Assembly (NCBI GenBank): GCA_902778275.1
Contig: CACYXE010000010.1
Span: 38,164 to 102,163 of the forward strand
Reading direction: 5' to 3'
Length of the DNA: 64,000 bases
Source of the DNA: Oscillospiraceae bacterium
GTDB lineage: Bacteria; Bacillota; Clostridia; Oscillospirales; Oscillospiraceae
The translations under genes were made by a program, and so were the position numbers. Positions 33,911-42,264 of this stretch are shown here, piece by piece; the stretch's first letter is position 1; each line of letters starts with the position of its first letter. The notes below the pieces were generated by a model. The model saw nothing but the letters and a program-made list of their open reading frames with translations, had not been told where the DNA came from and did not search any database.

Positions 33911-34633
33911 ATGGAAAACCTAAAGTTTGTCGCAGTCTGCCTGCTCATTTTCGCCGGGCTCTTTCTGGTCGCCTGGCTGCTGGAAAAGAAATTGAGCAAG
34001 AATCGGAAAACCCTCTCTAACACCCATTATATCACGTATGTCGCTATTTTTTCGTGTATGGCCGGTGTGCTGATGCTGGTGGAGATCCCCCTGTTCTTCG
34101 CCCCGGGTTTCTATAAAATGGATCTGAGCGAGCTGCCGGTCTTGATCTGCACCTTTTATCTGGGCCCTGTGGCCGGCGTGATCTCGGAGCTTATCAAGGT
34201 CATGATCAAGCTTCTGCTGAAAGGGACGACGACCGCCTTTGTAGGCGACTTTGCCAACTTCGCCGTGGGCTGCTCTTTTGTGCTCCCGGCCAGCGTGGTC
34301 TACCACGCCAACCCCAGCAAGAAGTCGGCGCTGACCGGCCTGATCGTGGGGACGCTGGTGATGACGGTCTTCGGCAGCGCTTTTAACGCGATCTATCTGC
34401 TGCCCAAATTTGCGCAGCTGTTTGGGATGCCCCTGGATGTGATCGTCGGCATGGGCACGGCCGTGAACAGCGCGATCACCAGTGTCTCTACTCTGGTCCT
34501 CTTTGCCGTGGTGCCTTTCAACCTGCTCAAGGGGATCGTGGTATCGCTGCTTACCTTCCTGCTGTATAAGCGCATCTCACCCATCCTGCACAAGAACGAC
34601 GAGCGACGCCAGGGCAAAACGGCTACCGCTTGA
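33911..34633 (+). CDS. ribU: Riboflavin ECF-transporter substrate-binding subunit RibU
   Basis: A 240-aa S-component membrane protein with about six helices that binds riboflavin and works with a shared ECF energising module (not in the window). Typical features are the YVAIFSCMAGVLMLVEIPLF helix, KMDLSELPVLICTFYLGPVAGVISELIK and GDFANFAVGCSFVLPAS. The FMN riboswitch directly upstream supports the substrate. The N-terminal helix and basic loop (about residues 1-36) are longer than in the shortest RibU proteins. It converges with spoVB. Confidence 0.94.
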   Translation: MENLKFVAVCLLIFAGLFLVAWLLEKKLSKNRKTLSNTHYITYVAIFSCMAGVLMLVEIPLFFAPGFYKMDLSELPVLICTFYLGPVAGVISELIKVMIKLLLKGTTTAFVGDFANFAVGCSFVLPASVVYHANPSKKSALTGLIVGTLVMTVFGSAFNAIYLLPKFAQLFGMPLDVIVGMGTAVNSAITSVSTLVLFAVVPFNLLKGIVVSLLTFLLYKRISPILHKNDERRQGKTATA

Positions 34634-34645
34634 TCGAACAAATCG

Positions 34646-35968
34646 CTATCCGACCATGGCGCTGCCTTTCAGGCAGCGCCATAACCGTTTCAGGCTCAGG
34701 GCAAAGTTGAAGATCTCGGTGCTGTAGATCACGAAGAGATAAGCAGGCAGCCCGTAACGGGGCAGCAGCCAGAGCACCAGCAGCAGGCCCAGCAGAGCAT
34801 CCAGAATATTGATACCCATGCTCCACACCTGCTGGCCCAGTCCCTTCAGGCAGCCGTCGACCATCATGTCCGTGTACATGAAGGGGATCAACGGGGCAAG
34901 GATGCGGATATAGTGTCCTGCGTCGCCGCTGTGATAAATCAAAAGCCCAAGCTTGTCGGCAAAGAGCAGAAGAAAGACGGAGACCAACAGGGAAAACCCC
35001 ATGCTCAGCCGCAGCAGTTCCCATGCAGTGCGGCGGATCGCCCGCCTGTTATCCTGCACCTGTGCCTCCGTAAGCTCGGGAACGATCAACTCTGCCGCGG
35101 CGGACAGGAGGCAGGAGGGAAAGAAGATTACAGGCAGCGCCATGCCCTGGATGGTGCCGTAACCGGAAAGGGCGCCGTCGGTGGAATACCCGGCGGTTCG
35201 AAGCCCGCGGGGGACCAACAGATGCTGCAGTGTACTCAGGGCGCTGCGCGCGTAGGCGGAGATGGCCAAAGGGACGGCGATCCGCAGCATCCGCGGTGTG
35301 ATCCGTTCACCGCCGGATACACGGCCGTAATGGCTGATCCGGTCACGCCAGTAGAACAGCAGCATCAGCAGAAGGGACAGCACATCTGCGGCCAGGCGGC
35401 CCGATGTAACGGCGGCGCAGCTCTTTTCGATATCCCCGGCGGGGGTCTGCTGCAGAAAGAGCGCTACCAATGCGATACCGGCCAACTGCTCGATCAGATG
35501 GACCAATGTGGGCTTCCACACGCGGCCGCAGGCGGTAAAGTAGCCGGACATGGCGGAACACAAAGAGATACATGGCATCGACAGGGCAGAGATCTTCAAT
35601 GACAACACTGTACGTGCGTCACGCACCCAGAGAAAGCCCAGGGGGCGGGCCAGGTTCCACAGGATCACGGCGGCAGCCGTACCGAAAAGCAGGGCGTAGG
35701 CCAGACAGCGCTTGATGGCCCCCTGGATCCCCGCTGGATTGTCCTGGCCCAGTTCTTCGGAGATCAGGCGGGTGGATGCAAAACGGATGCCGGAGATGGC
35801 AAAGGTGGCCCCCAGATTGGTCACGGAGACCGTCAACTGATACAGCCCGATCCCCACAGAACCGATCCGCCCCACCAGCCATACCTGAAAGGCCATGCCG
35901 ATGCAGCTCATCAGCAGGGAGGAACAGGTAAGCAGCGCTGTATTGTATACAAGCTTTCGTCGAAGCAT
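34646..35968 (-). CDS. spoVB: SpoVB-like polysaccharide/lipid flippase
   Basis: A 440-aa membrane protein with 12-14 helices of the MVF/MOP flippase superfamily. The start LVYNTALLTCSSLLMSCIGMAFQVWLVGRIG and GLYQLTVSVTNLGATFAISGI resemble SpoVB and its YtgP relatives. SpoVB is required for spore cortex synthesis and is thought to move lipid-linked precursors; related proteins flip lipid II. GGAGG (complement around 35973-35977) precedes ATG 35968. A -10-like CATATGGA lies upstream but no firm sporulation promoter is assignable. The precise substrate is inferred. Confidence 0.85.
   Translation of the reverse strand: MLRRKLVYNTALLTCSSLLMSCIGMAFQVWLVGRIGSVGIGLYQLTVSVTNLGATFAISGIRFASTRLISEELGQDNPAGIQGAIKRCLAYALLFGTAAAVILWNLARPLGFLWVRDARTVLSLKISALSMPCISLCSAMSGYFTACGRVWKPTLVHLIEQLAGIALVALFLQQTPAGDIEKSCAAVTSGRLAADVLSLLLMLLFYWRDRISHYGRVSGGERITPRMLRIAVPLAISAYARSALSTLQHLLVPRGLRTAGYSTDGALSGYGTIQGMALPVIFFPSCLLSAAAELIVPELTEAQVQDNRRAIRRTAWELLRLSMGFSLLVSVFLLLFADKLGLLIYHSGDAGHYIRILAPLIPFMYTDMMVDGCLKGLGQQVWSMGINILDALLGLLLVLWLLPRYGLPAYLFVIYSTEIFNFALSLKRLWRCLKGSAMVG
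34656..34682. terminator. Hairpin between convergent ribU and spoVB
   Basis: ATGGCGCTGCCT (34656-34667), loop TTC, AGGCAGCGCCAT (34671-34682): a perfect 12-bp stem just past the ribU stop and within the last codons of spoVB. No clean T-run follows on either strand. Confidence 0.5.
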
Positions 35969-36061
35969 TCTCCGGCCTCCTCACAGGATATCCATATGGA
36001 CAGTCTATGCGGGAATGACCGGAGCCTGACCAAGCGAAGGATGCTTATTTTCGCATTCCGC

Positions 36062-36091
36062 TTGCAATCCGCACGGGGATGGTGATATGAT
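36062..36091 (+). promoter_or_regulatory. Candidate promoter of the cytidylate-kinase-like gene
   Basis: TTGCAA (36062-36067) and TATGAT (36086-36091) with 18-bp spacing, 36 bp before the ATG at 36127. Confidence 0.5.
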
Positions 36092-36126
36092 ACCTTACAT
36101 GAAGAGAAGTGAAAGGGGACTTAGAG

Positions 36127-36729
36127 ATGATCGTAACCATCGGCAGAGAGCATGGCAGCAACGGGCGTGATATCGCATTGACCCTGGCAGAGCAGCTGCA
36201 GTACCGGTGCTATGATAAAGAGATCGTTGACAAGGCGGCGGAGACCTCCAACTTCAGTAAAGAGGTTTTGCACTCTTATGATGAGAAGCGGGTCGCCCCC
36301 TACATCGTCACCATGCCCCACTTTGTAGGGCTGAACGAGGGCTTTCGCCTGAATATGCAGCTGGCGTCCGCCCAATTCCAGGCCATTCGCGATTTGGCAG
36401 ATGAGGGCAACTGCATCTTTGTCGGCCGCTGTGCCGACTATGTGCTGCGCAATCGTGAGGATCTGCTGCGTGTATTCATCATGGCGGATGAGGATTTTCG
36501 CGTCAAAACCATGATGAAGCGCAAGGATCTCACGGAAGAGCAGGCACATAAGCTGATCAAGCAGGTGGACAAGGACCGGGCCAGCTATTATAAGTATTAT
36601 ACCGACCAGGTGTGGGGCGAGAAGGAGAACTTCGACCTGTGCATCAACAGCGGAAAAACCGGCGTGCTGGGTGCGGTTCAAATCATAAAGGCGTATATCG
36701 GCGCCATTTCCGGAGGCGGCGAATCATGA
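36127..36729 (+). CDS. Cytidylate kinase-like family protein
   Basis: A 200-aa P-loop protein of the Cytidylate_kin2 family. The N-terminal loop TIGREHGSNGRDIALTLAE is a modified Walker A. FVGRCADYVLRNREDLLRVFIM and the lid-like RVKTMMKRKDLTEEQAHKLI follow. Members are annotated as cytidylate kinases, but true CMK differs and the substrate is unproven. ATG 36127 yields the family start MIVTIGREHGS; an ATG six codons upstream is less likely. It overlaps the thioesterase gene by 4 bp (ATGA). Confidence 0.85.
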   Translation: MIVTIGREHGSNGRDIALTLAEQLQYRCYDKEIVDKAAETSNFSKEVLHSYDEKRVAPYIVTMPHFVGLNEGFRLNMQLASAQFQAIRDLADEGNCIFVGRCADYVLRNREDLLRVFIMADEDFRVKTMMKRKDLTEEQAHKLIKQVDKDRASYYKYYTDQVWGEKENFDLCINSGKTGVLGAVQIIKAYIGAISGGGES

Positions 36730-37154
36730 TAGAGACGACCATGTCCGAGCTCTGCGGTTTCAGCGAAGGCCAGAACTCCTTTAACGATTATATCGGCCTG
36801 CGGGATGTACGGATCGACGATGACGGGAATTATTATTTGATCATGACCGTTACGCAGAACATGCTCAACCCCTACGGTAAGATCCACGGTGCGGTGCTGT
36901 TTGCCCTGTGCGACAGCGCTGTGGGCAGTTATCTGGACAGCCGCAATCTCCCCAGTGTGACCATGAACAGCGAAATAAGCTTTTATCGTCCCGCTCAGGT
37001 GGGGGACGTGCTGACGGCGCATGTGCGGGAGAGAAAGATGGGCCGCACCGTCAAGGTGCTGTCGGTGGAGGTATTTAACCAGGATAAGAAACTGATCGCG
37101 GAGAGCAGTTTCCACATGTACCGAGTAGAAAGAAATGATCCCGGCAGCAAATAA
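36726..37154 (+). CDS. PaaI-family hotdog thioesterase
   Basis: A 142-aa hotdog-fold acyl-CoA thioesterase. The active region NPYGKIHGAVLFALCDSAVG matches the PaaI motif (HGG-like, here HGA, followed by an acidic residue). MNSEISFYRPAQVGD and VEVFNQDKKLIAESSFHMY complete the fold. The substrate acyl-CoA is unknown. The ATG overlaps the preceding stop; the longer open frame upstream lies inside the kinase gene. A strong hairpin follows. Confidence 0.87.
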   Translation: MIETTMSELCGFSEGQNSFNDYIGLRDVRIDDDGNYYLIMTVTQNMLNPYGKIHGAVLFALCDSAVGSYLDSRNLPSVTMNSEISFYRPAQVGDVLTAHVRERKMGRTVKVLSVEVFNQDKKLIAESSFHMYRVERNDPGSK

Positions 37155-37170
37155 GCTGCCGGGATCATTT
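37133..37170. terminator. Bidirectional terminator between thioesterase and DUF6773-like gene
   Basis: AAATGATCCCGGCAGC (37133-37148), loop AAATAA that carries the thioesterase stop, and the exact complement (37155-37170): a 16-bp perfect stem with AAA/TTT flanks on both strands. Confidence 0.75.
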
Positions 37171-37186
37171 CCGTTATGGGGCAGAT

Positions 37187-37651
37187 TCAGAGATCTTCTT
37201 CGTCCTCCGCTTCCAGGGCATCCTGCCGCTTTTTCACGTAGCGCCCGGTGAGCATGAGGCCGATGAAGCATAACACGATCACGATAAGGCCGGAGATCGC
37301 GGCGCCGGCGAGGGAGCCGACAAGCTTCCCGTAACGGGAATAAGTGAAGCTGAATTGAAAGAGGAAGAAGACAAAGCCGGCGACCAGGGAGACCAGCAGG
37401 CTGCTTTTCCAGCCGATCTGGATATGCCGGTCGTAGATCCCGGCCCGCGCCGTGGCGATCCCAACGTACAGGCAGAGCGCCATAAATATGATCCATTCTC
37501 CGACCACGTTGTGAAAGTCCTGCCCAAACAGTAGGATCTGAGCGGCCATGACAGCAAGCAGCCCCCAGAAGGCCAGCCAGAAACCGTTATGCTCGATCTT
37601 CAGGAGCTTCAGTTCCTGCATCTCATCCAATTGATTCTCTTTCTTAAACAT
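37187..37651 (-). CDS. Four-helix membrane protein, DUF6773-like
   Basis: A 154-aa membrane protein with a short cytoplasmic head (KENQLDEMQELKLLKIEHNG), four hydrophobic helices (starting FWLAFWGLLAVMAAQILLF) and a charged C-terminal tail ending in EAEDEEDL. The start is ATG 37651, which overlaps the XRE stop (ATGTTTAA) and has GGGAGG 9 nt before it. Such small membrane proteins commonly sit after a short XRE regulator in Firmicutes and are probably its regulatory target. Function is unknown; the family name is tentative. Confidence 0.72.
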   Translation of the reverse strand: MFKKENQLDEMQELKLLKIEHNGFWLAFWGLLAVMAAQILLFGQDFHNVVGEWIIFMALCLYVGIATARAGIYDRHIQIGWKSSLLVSLVAGFVFFLFQFSFTYSRYGKLVGSLAGAAISGLIVIVLCFIGLMLTGRYVKKRQDALEAEDEEDL

Positions 37652-37850
37652 GGTTTTCATCCTCCCAGAATATATCATTCAAAGTAACATCCAGGGCCTT
37701 GCAGATAGCGATGCACAGCTTGATAGAGGGGTTAAAGTCCCCGGATTCGATAAGCCCGATCGTTTGCCGGGTGACCCCGGCTCTCTGCGCCAGCTCGGTT
37801 TGAGACATGTTCAATTCGATCCTTCGGAATTTCATTTTCAGATTGCGCAT
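37644..37850 (-). CDS. XRE-family transcriptional regulator (68 aa)
   Basis: A single helix-turn-helix of the Cro/CI type: LNMSQTELAQRAGVTRQTIG followed by LIESGDFNPSIKLCIAICKA and LDVTLNDIF, the layout of small repressors. I chose ATG 37850 (AAGAGG about 8 nt upstream) over in-frame codons at 37859 and 37856, which overlap the ribosome site. It overlaps the membrane-protein gene by 8 bp and so is co-expressed with it. A consensus promoter with flanking repeats upstream suggests autorepression. Confidence 0.85.
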   Translation of the reverse strand: MRNLKMKFRRIELNMSQTELAQRAGVTRQTIGLIESGDFNPSIKLCIAICKALDVTLNDIFWEDENHV

Positions 37851-37874
37851 ACGCATCACCTCTTGTCGATGTTA

Positions 37875-37903
37875 AGTATAGTTTACATCGCATGAAATGT
37901 CAA
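37875..37903 (-). promoter_or_regulatory. Consensus promoter and repeats before the XRE gene
   Basis: On the minus strand TTGACA (37903-37898) and TATACT (37880-37875) are 17 bp apart. A 16-bp direct repeat, 13 of 16 identical, starts at 37871 and 37899 and overlaps both hexamers. A 12-bp inverted repeat (37911-37922 with 37932-37943) lies just upstream. The repeats are candidate operators. Confidence 0.6.
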
Positions 37904-37944
37904 GTATATTTTGCAAATAAAATTTATATTTTTTATTTGCAACA

Positions 37945-37980
37945 AAAAAGCGCCCATATTACGACATGTAATATGGGCGT
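37945..37980 (-). terminator. Rho-independent terminator after recG
   Basis: Read on the minus strand: CGCCCATATTAC (37980-37969), 5-nt loop, GTAATATGGGCG (37963-37952), then C and TTTTTT. The perfect 12-bp stem ends the aldo/keto reductase-apbE-recG operon. Confidence 0.9.
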
Positions 37981-38006
37981 GAAGCACATAAGGAATGATA
38001 TGAAGC

Positions 38007-40061
38007 TCAGTTGAAGCTGTCGGAACTGCTGCGGAAAAGCTGATCGATCCTTTCGTGAAGCTGCGCGTTCTCTGGCTGTGACAAGTCCGGGTCCTGGTCG
38101 AGCAGTGCCAGAGCCTCCTGCTGGGCCTGCTGCAGCACCTGGGTATCGGCGCCCAGATCCGCGATATGCATGGCGGGAAGACCGTGCTGGCGGGAACCGA
38201 AGAAATCGCCGGGGCCCCGCAGGCGCAGATCCTCCTCGGAGATTTTGAAGCCGTCGTTGGTCTGACACATGATCTTCAGTCGGGCGCGCACGTCGTCGCT
38301 GTCAGCGTCCGAGACCAGGATACAGTAGCTTTTATGCTTCCCGCGTCCCACGCGCCCCCGGAGCTGATGCAGCTGACTGAGACCGAAGCGCTCCGCGTTT
38401 TCCACGATCATCAAGGCGGCATTGGGTACGTCCACGCCCACTTCGATCACCGTAGTGGATACCAGAATATCCGTTTCACCGGTCACAAATGAGGCCATGA
38501 CCGCATCCTTGTCTTTCGCTTTCATCTTGCCGTGCACACAGGCCACGCGCAGATCCGGAAATTCAGCGGCCAGTTCTTTGGCATGCTCCTGCGCGGATTT
38601 CAGTTCCGCAGGCAGTTCTTCATTTTCTTCTACCATGGGGCATACCACAAAGACCTGGCGGCCTTCGCCGCAGAGCTTGCGGATAAAGCCGTTGAGCCGG
38701 GCGCGATAGGTTTCATCCACGGTGAAGGTATCCACCTTCTGCCGCCCGGGGGGCAGCTCGTCGATGATGGAGACGTCCAGATCTCCATAGAGGATCAGCG
38801 CCAGAGTGCGGGGGATCGGGGTCGCGGACATGACCAGCACATGGGGCTTGCCGCCCTTGCCAATCAGGGCAGAGCGCTGGCCCACGCCGAAGCGGTGCTG
38901 CTCGTCCGTGACCACGAATCCCAGATTGGCGTATTCCACATCGTCACTGAACAGGGCGTGTGTGCCGATGATCAGATCCAGTTCTCCGGCTTTCAGCGAT
39001 GCTTTGACTTCTCGTTTTTCTTTGGCCGTCATGGAGCCGGTCAGTTTTCCCACACGCAGCCCGAAGGGGGAGAGCATTTCACCCAAGGTCGCGCAATGCT
39101 GCTCGGCCAGGATCTCCGTGGGCGCCATAAACGCACTGGCCAGCCCGTTTTTCCACACGGCCCAGATCAGAGCAGCGGCCACCAGGGTCTTGCCGCTGCC
39201 CACGTCGCCCTGTACCAGGCGGTTCATCACCGCACCGGACTGCATATCTTCAAGGGCCTGTTCCACCGCGCGGCGCTGTGCGCCCGTCGGAGAATAGGGG
39301 AGCGCGGCCCAGAAGGGCGCCAGATCCACGTTTCGCAGGATGATGCCGCTGTCGCGGACCCGCTCCCCGCGCATCTTGCCCAGCGCACATGCCAGGACGA
39401 AAAGCTCTTCAAAAATTAGCCGCCGCCGCGCCAGCTCCAACGTGCCGAAGTCGGCGGGGAAGTGGATGTTCTCATAGGCGTAGCGCGCCTGGACCAGATG
39501 GGACCGCTCCCGTACCGATTCCGGCAGCAGCTCCGGCAGCTGATCGCCGCAGGCGATCAAACCCTGCCGAATGCTTTGCAGCAGCAGCCGCTGATTGAGA
39601 CCTGCACTGAGCCGATAAACGGGAATGATCCTGCCGGTGACGCCGTTTTCAACGCCTTCTTTTTCATAAACGGGATTGGTCATGGTTCTCCGGGAGCCCT
39701 TGACCTCCATCTTTCCGTAAAAGACATAGCTGTCGCCCCGGCGCAGATTGTCCTTCACATAGGGCTGGTTGAAGTAAGTGATGTCCACGATGCCGCTGTC
39801 GTCCACGGCCTTGAATTTCACCAGATCCAGTCCGCGCCGGATCCTTGTCAGCCGCGGCGTGTCGGCAACCAGCGCCTGGATGCATACGGTTTCGCCGTTT
39901 TGCACAAGGGCGATGGGCTTGTACTGGCTGCGGTCCTCATATCGGCGGGGAAAATAAGAAACAAGGTCATAGAGAGTAAAGACGCCGAGCTTATTGAGCG
40001 CCTGCGCCTTTTTCTCTCCTATGCCCTTGATATAACGTACGTCGGTATTCAGATCTGCCAT
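38007..40061 (-). CDS. recG: ATP-dependent DNA helicase RecG
   Basis: A 684-aa branch-migrating helicase for stalled forks and Holliday junctions. Domains: wedge/OB region (about residues 55-155), helicase motor with Walker A GDVGSGKT (285-292) and DEQH (386-389), second RecA lobe with STTVIEVGVDVPNA and QLHQLRGRVGRG, then the C-terminal LRLRGPGDFFGSRQHG hook. It starts 3 bp after apbE on the minus strand and ends at a strong terminator. Long open frames on the opposite strand are shadows. Confidence 0.97.
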   Translation of the reverse strand: MADLNTDVRYIKGIGEKKAQALNKLGVFTLYDLVSYFPRRYEDRSQYKPIALVQNGETVCIQALVADTPRLTRIRRGLDLVKFKAVDDSGIVDITYFNQPYVKDNLRRGDSYVFYGKMEVKGSRRTMTNPVYEKEGVENGVTGRIIPVYRLSAGLNQRLLLQSIRQGLIACGDQLPELLPESVRERSHLVQARYAYENIHFPADFGTLELARRRLIFEELFVLACALGKMRGERVRDSGIILRNVDLAPFWAALPYSPTGAQRRAVEQALEDMQSGAVMNRLVQGDVGSGKTLVAAALIWAVWKNGLASAFMAPTEILAEQHCATLGEMLSPFGLRVGKLTGSMTAKEKREVKASLKAGELDLIIGTHALFSDDVEYANLGFVVTDEQHRFGVGQRSALIGKGGKPHVLVMSATPIPRTLALILYGDLDVSIIDELPPGRQKVDTFTVDETYRARLNGFIRKLCGEGRQVFVVCPMVEENEELPAELKSAQEHAKELAAEFPDLRVACVHGKMKAKDKDAVMASFVTGETDILVSTTVIEVGVDVPNAALMIVENAERFGLSQLHQLRGRVGRGKHKSYCILVSDADSDDVRARLKIMCQTNDGFKISEEDLRLRGPGDFFGSRQHGLPAMHIADLGADTQVLQQAQQEALALLDQDPDLSQPENAQLHERIDQLFRSSSDSFN

Positions 40062-40064
40062 GTT

Positions 40065-41135
40065 TTACTCGGAAAATTTCAAAGTGTAATTGTTGTTGGT
40101 CAGGGTAAATTCCTCAATGAGACCTTTGGTACAGACGACGCGCCCATCGTTTGTGACCATAATCATATCAAAGCCCCCATAGGTGCGCCAGTAGTTCAGG
40201 GCCTTGGTTTCTCCCAGTACGAACATGGCGGTGGACAGGCAGTCCGCCAGGGTGCCGTCCTCGCAGATGATGGTGACCGAGAGCAGGGAGTTGGTCACAG
40301 GGTAACCGGTCTTGGGGTTCAGGATATGGTGATAGGTCCTGCCGTTGGAGGCGGTGAAAAAGCGCTGGTAAGAGCCACTGGTGATAACGGCGGTCTCACC
40401 CACGCTGATCACGCCCAAATAGCTGGCCGTGTTGTTGGGATCCTGCACCGCCACGTTCCAACGGCTGCCGTCCGGCTTCAGCCCCAGAGTCTGGATGTTG
40501 CCGCCCAGAGAGATGATGCCGCTGGTGACGCCCGCCTGCCGCATGGCGTCAACGGCGTTTTCGGAGGCACAGCCTTTGGCCACGGCGCCCAGCCCGATTT
40601 CAGCCCCGGCGGGCAGCGATACCGCGTAGGCCCCGGAACTGGGAAAGCTGGTCAACACCATCTGGTTAAAGCACATCTTCAGCATCTCCGCCGAGATCTC
40701 CTCATCGGGGGGCAGATAGTACTTGCCGTCGATAAAGCCCCAGCGCTTTACGAGGGGGTAGATGGTGGGATCCAGTGCGCCGTCGCTCTGATTGTATACG
40801 GTCAGCGCGGTGCTGAGCATCTTTGCGATCTGCGCGGAGATGACCACGTTCTGACCGTTTGCGTGGTTGATGGCATAGATCGTGCTGGTCTTCAGCTCCG
40901 GGTCCAGAGCGGCGTCCATAGAGAGAATAACACCCTCGGCCGCTTTGAGTCCCGCTTCCCGCTGCTTGCCGTAAGCAGTCAGCGTCATGACGGTGTCCAT
41001 GGCGAAGATCTGCTTCTGGGACATCTCCGCCTCGCCGCAGGCAGCCAAAGGCAGAACCATGGCAAGACACAGCAGAAGTGCCAGGCACTTGACCACACGG
41101 ATTTTTCGGTTACAGGAGATGTTTGTGTGTTTCAT
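40065..41135 (-). CDS. apbE: FAD:protein FMN transferase (ApbE), lipoprotein
   Basis: A 356-aa extracytoplasmic lipoprotein that attaches FMN covalently to target flavoproteins such as RnfD/RnfG or NqrB/C. A signal peptide ends with the lipobox LAAC at Cys33. The catalytic core shows FAMDTVMTLTAYG, DPTIYPLVKRWGF, AVAKGCASENAVDAM and LNPKTGYPVTNSLLSVT. The gene's start lies 26 bp within the aldo/keto reductase 3' end, and recG follows after 3 bp. No Rnf genes are in the window, so its partner is elsewhere. Confidence 0.94.
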   Translation of the reverse strand: MKHTNISCNRKIRVVKCLALLLCLAMVLPLAACGEAEMSQKQIFAMDTVMTLTAYGKQREAGLKAAEGVILSMDAALDPELKTSTIYAINHANGQNVVISAQIAKMLSTALTVYNQSDGALDPTIYPLVKRWGFIDGKYYLPPDEEISAEMLKMCFNQMVLTSFPSSGAYAVSLPAGAEIGLGAVAKGCASENAVDAMRQAGVTSGIISLGGNIQTLGLKPDGSRWNVAVQDPNNTASYLGVISVGETAVITSGSYQRFFTASNGRTYHHILNPKTGYPVTNSLLSVTIICEDGTLADCLSTAMFVLGETKALNYWRTYGGFDMIMVTNDGRVVCTKGLIEEFTLTNNNYTLKFSE

Positions 41136-42138
41136 AGAATTCAGTGTAATCCTTCAACATGTATTTGAGCAGCTTGGGAGTGTCCAGCTGATAGGGACAC
41201 TTGCTGCTGCAGCTATGGCACTCCAGGCAGTCGTTGATCTTCGCCATCTTGGCCTGCCACTCCTCGGACATGTACTGCTGCCAGGGAGAACGGCGCAGCA
41301 GCATATTCATGCGTGCGCAGTTGCGGATCTCGATATCCATGGGGCAGGGCATGCAGTAGCCGCAGCCGCGGCAGAAGCTGCTGGACAGCTCCCGGCGCTC
41401 TTGCTTTACAAAGGCCCAGAGCTCCTCATCCATGACAGGATCCTCCTCCGCCACAGCCAGCCACTGCTCCAACTCCTCCACACGCTGGATGCCCCAGATG
41501 GGGACCACATTGTCATACTCGTTCATGAACGCATGGCAGGCGCGGCAGTTGGTCAGCAGGCCGCCGGCCAGACCCTTCATGGCAATGTAACCCATACCGG
41601 CTTCCCTGCATTTGTCGGCCAGAGCCAAATCACGATCAGCGGAGATGTAGCTGAATGGAAACTGCAGAGTCTCAAAATAGCCGGAGGCGATGCATTCCTC
41701 CGCCACTTTGACCCGGTGGGTGGTGACGCCGATGTGCCGGATCCAGCCGCGCTCCTTTGCTTCCAGCGCCCCGGCATACGGACCGTCGGGGTCCTTGGGG
41801 TCCGGCATCTCAGGGACCTGATGGAACTGGAACAGATCGATATAATCGGTCTTCATCATGCGCAGACTGTTCTCGATATGGGCCAGTATACCATCCTTGC
41901 TCCAGGCGGCGCTTTTGGTAGAGATAACGATCTTGTCCCGCACATCAGAAAGGGCCAAGCCGATCTTCATCTCACTGTCGGTATAGGCGTTTGCCGTGTC
42001 GAAATACGTGATGCCGCCTTCGTAGGCCGCGCGCAGAAGCTTTACCGCGTCGTCTACGCTGCAGCGCTGTACGGGGAGACAGCCCATAGCGGGCTTCGAG
42101 ACCATCAGGCCGGTTTTCCCAAGAGGTATTTTTTTCAT
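41110..42138 (-). CDS. Aldo/keto reductase with C-terminal 4Fe-4S domain
   Basis: A 342-aa protein. Residues 1-240 form an aldo/keto reductase barrel with the tetrad Asp47, Tyr52, Lys75 and His106. Residues 250-320 carry two cysteine clusters: Cys256, 259, 262, 265 in CRGCGYCMPC and Cys304, 307, 310, 314 in CLECHSCSSKC, expected to hold iron-sulfur clusters. Such hybrid reductases are frequent in anaerobes; substrates are mostly unknown. The promoter overlaps a 21-bp inverted repeat. It is first of a minus-strand operon with apbE and recG. Confidence 0.92.
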   Translation of the reverse strand: MKKIPLGKTGLMVSKPAMGCLPVQRCSVDDAVKLLRAAYEGGITYFDTANAYTDSEMKIGLALSDVRDKIVISTKSAAWSKDGILAHIENSLRMMKTDYIDLFQFHQVPEMPDPKDPDGPYAGALEAKERGWIRHIGVTTHRVKVAEECIASGYFETLQFPFSYISADRDLALADKCREAGMGYIAMKGLAGGLLTNCRACHAFMNEYDNVVPIWGIQRVEELEQWLAVAEEDPVMDEELWAFVKQERRELSSSFCRGCGYCMPCPMDIEIRNCARMNMLLRRSPWQQYMSEEWQAKMAKINDCLECHSCSSKCPYQLDTPKLLKYMLKDYTEFYETHKHLL

Positions 42139-42151
42139 ATGATCACTCCAA

Positions 42152-42198
42152 AATAAGATGATTTGTCTTATTCTATCATAATCTGCGCCAGATGAAAA
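42152..42198 (-). promoter_or_regulatory. Promoter of the aldo/keto reductase with an operator-like inverted repeat
   Basis: On the minus strand TTTTCA (42198-42193) and TAGAAT (42175-42170) are 17 bp apart. The inverted repeat AATAAGA (42152-42158)/TCTTATT (42166-42172), centre TGATTTG, covers the end of the -10 and the start point, a typical repressor position. Confidence 0.5.
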
Positions 42199-42234
42199 CC
42201 TTTTCTTTTGCGCAGGAGACGTGGGAACTTCCTG

Positions 42235-42264
42235 TTTACAAGATCGCGCCCCGCGTATTATAAT
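42235..42264 (+). promoter_or_regulatory. Sigma-A promoter of the cobalamin operon
   Basis: TTTACA (42235-42240) and TATAAT (42259-42264) with 18-bp spacing. The leader to the cbiF start is about 70 nt and can fold as CAGGTAGA (42289) against TCTGCCTG further on. No cobalamin riboswitch box is recognisable. Confidence 0.65.

Noticed and set aside
39462-41168. A 568-codon plus-strand frame opposite recG and apbE
   Set aside because: Shadow frame; the minus strand carries complete helicase and ApbE motifs.
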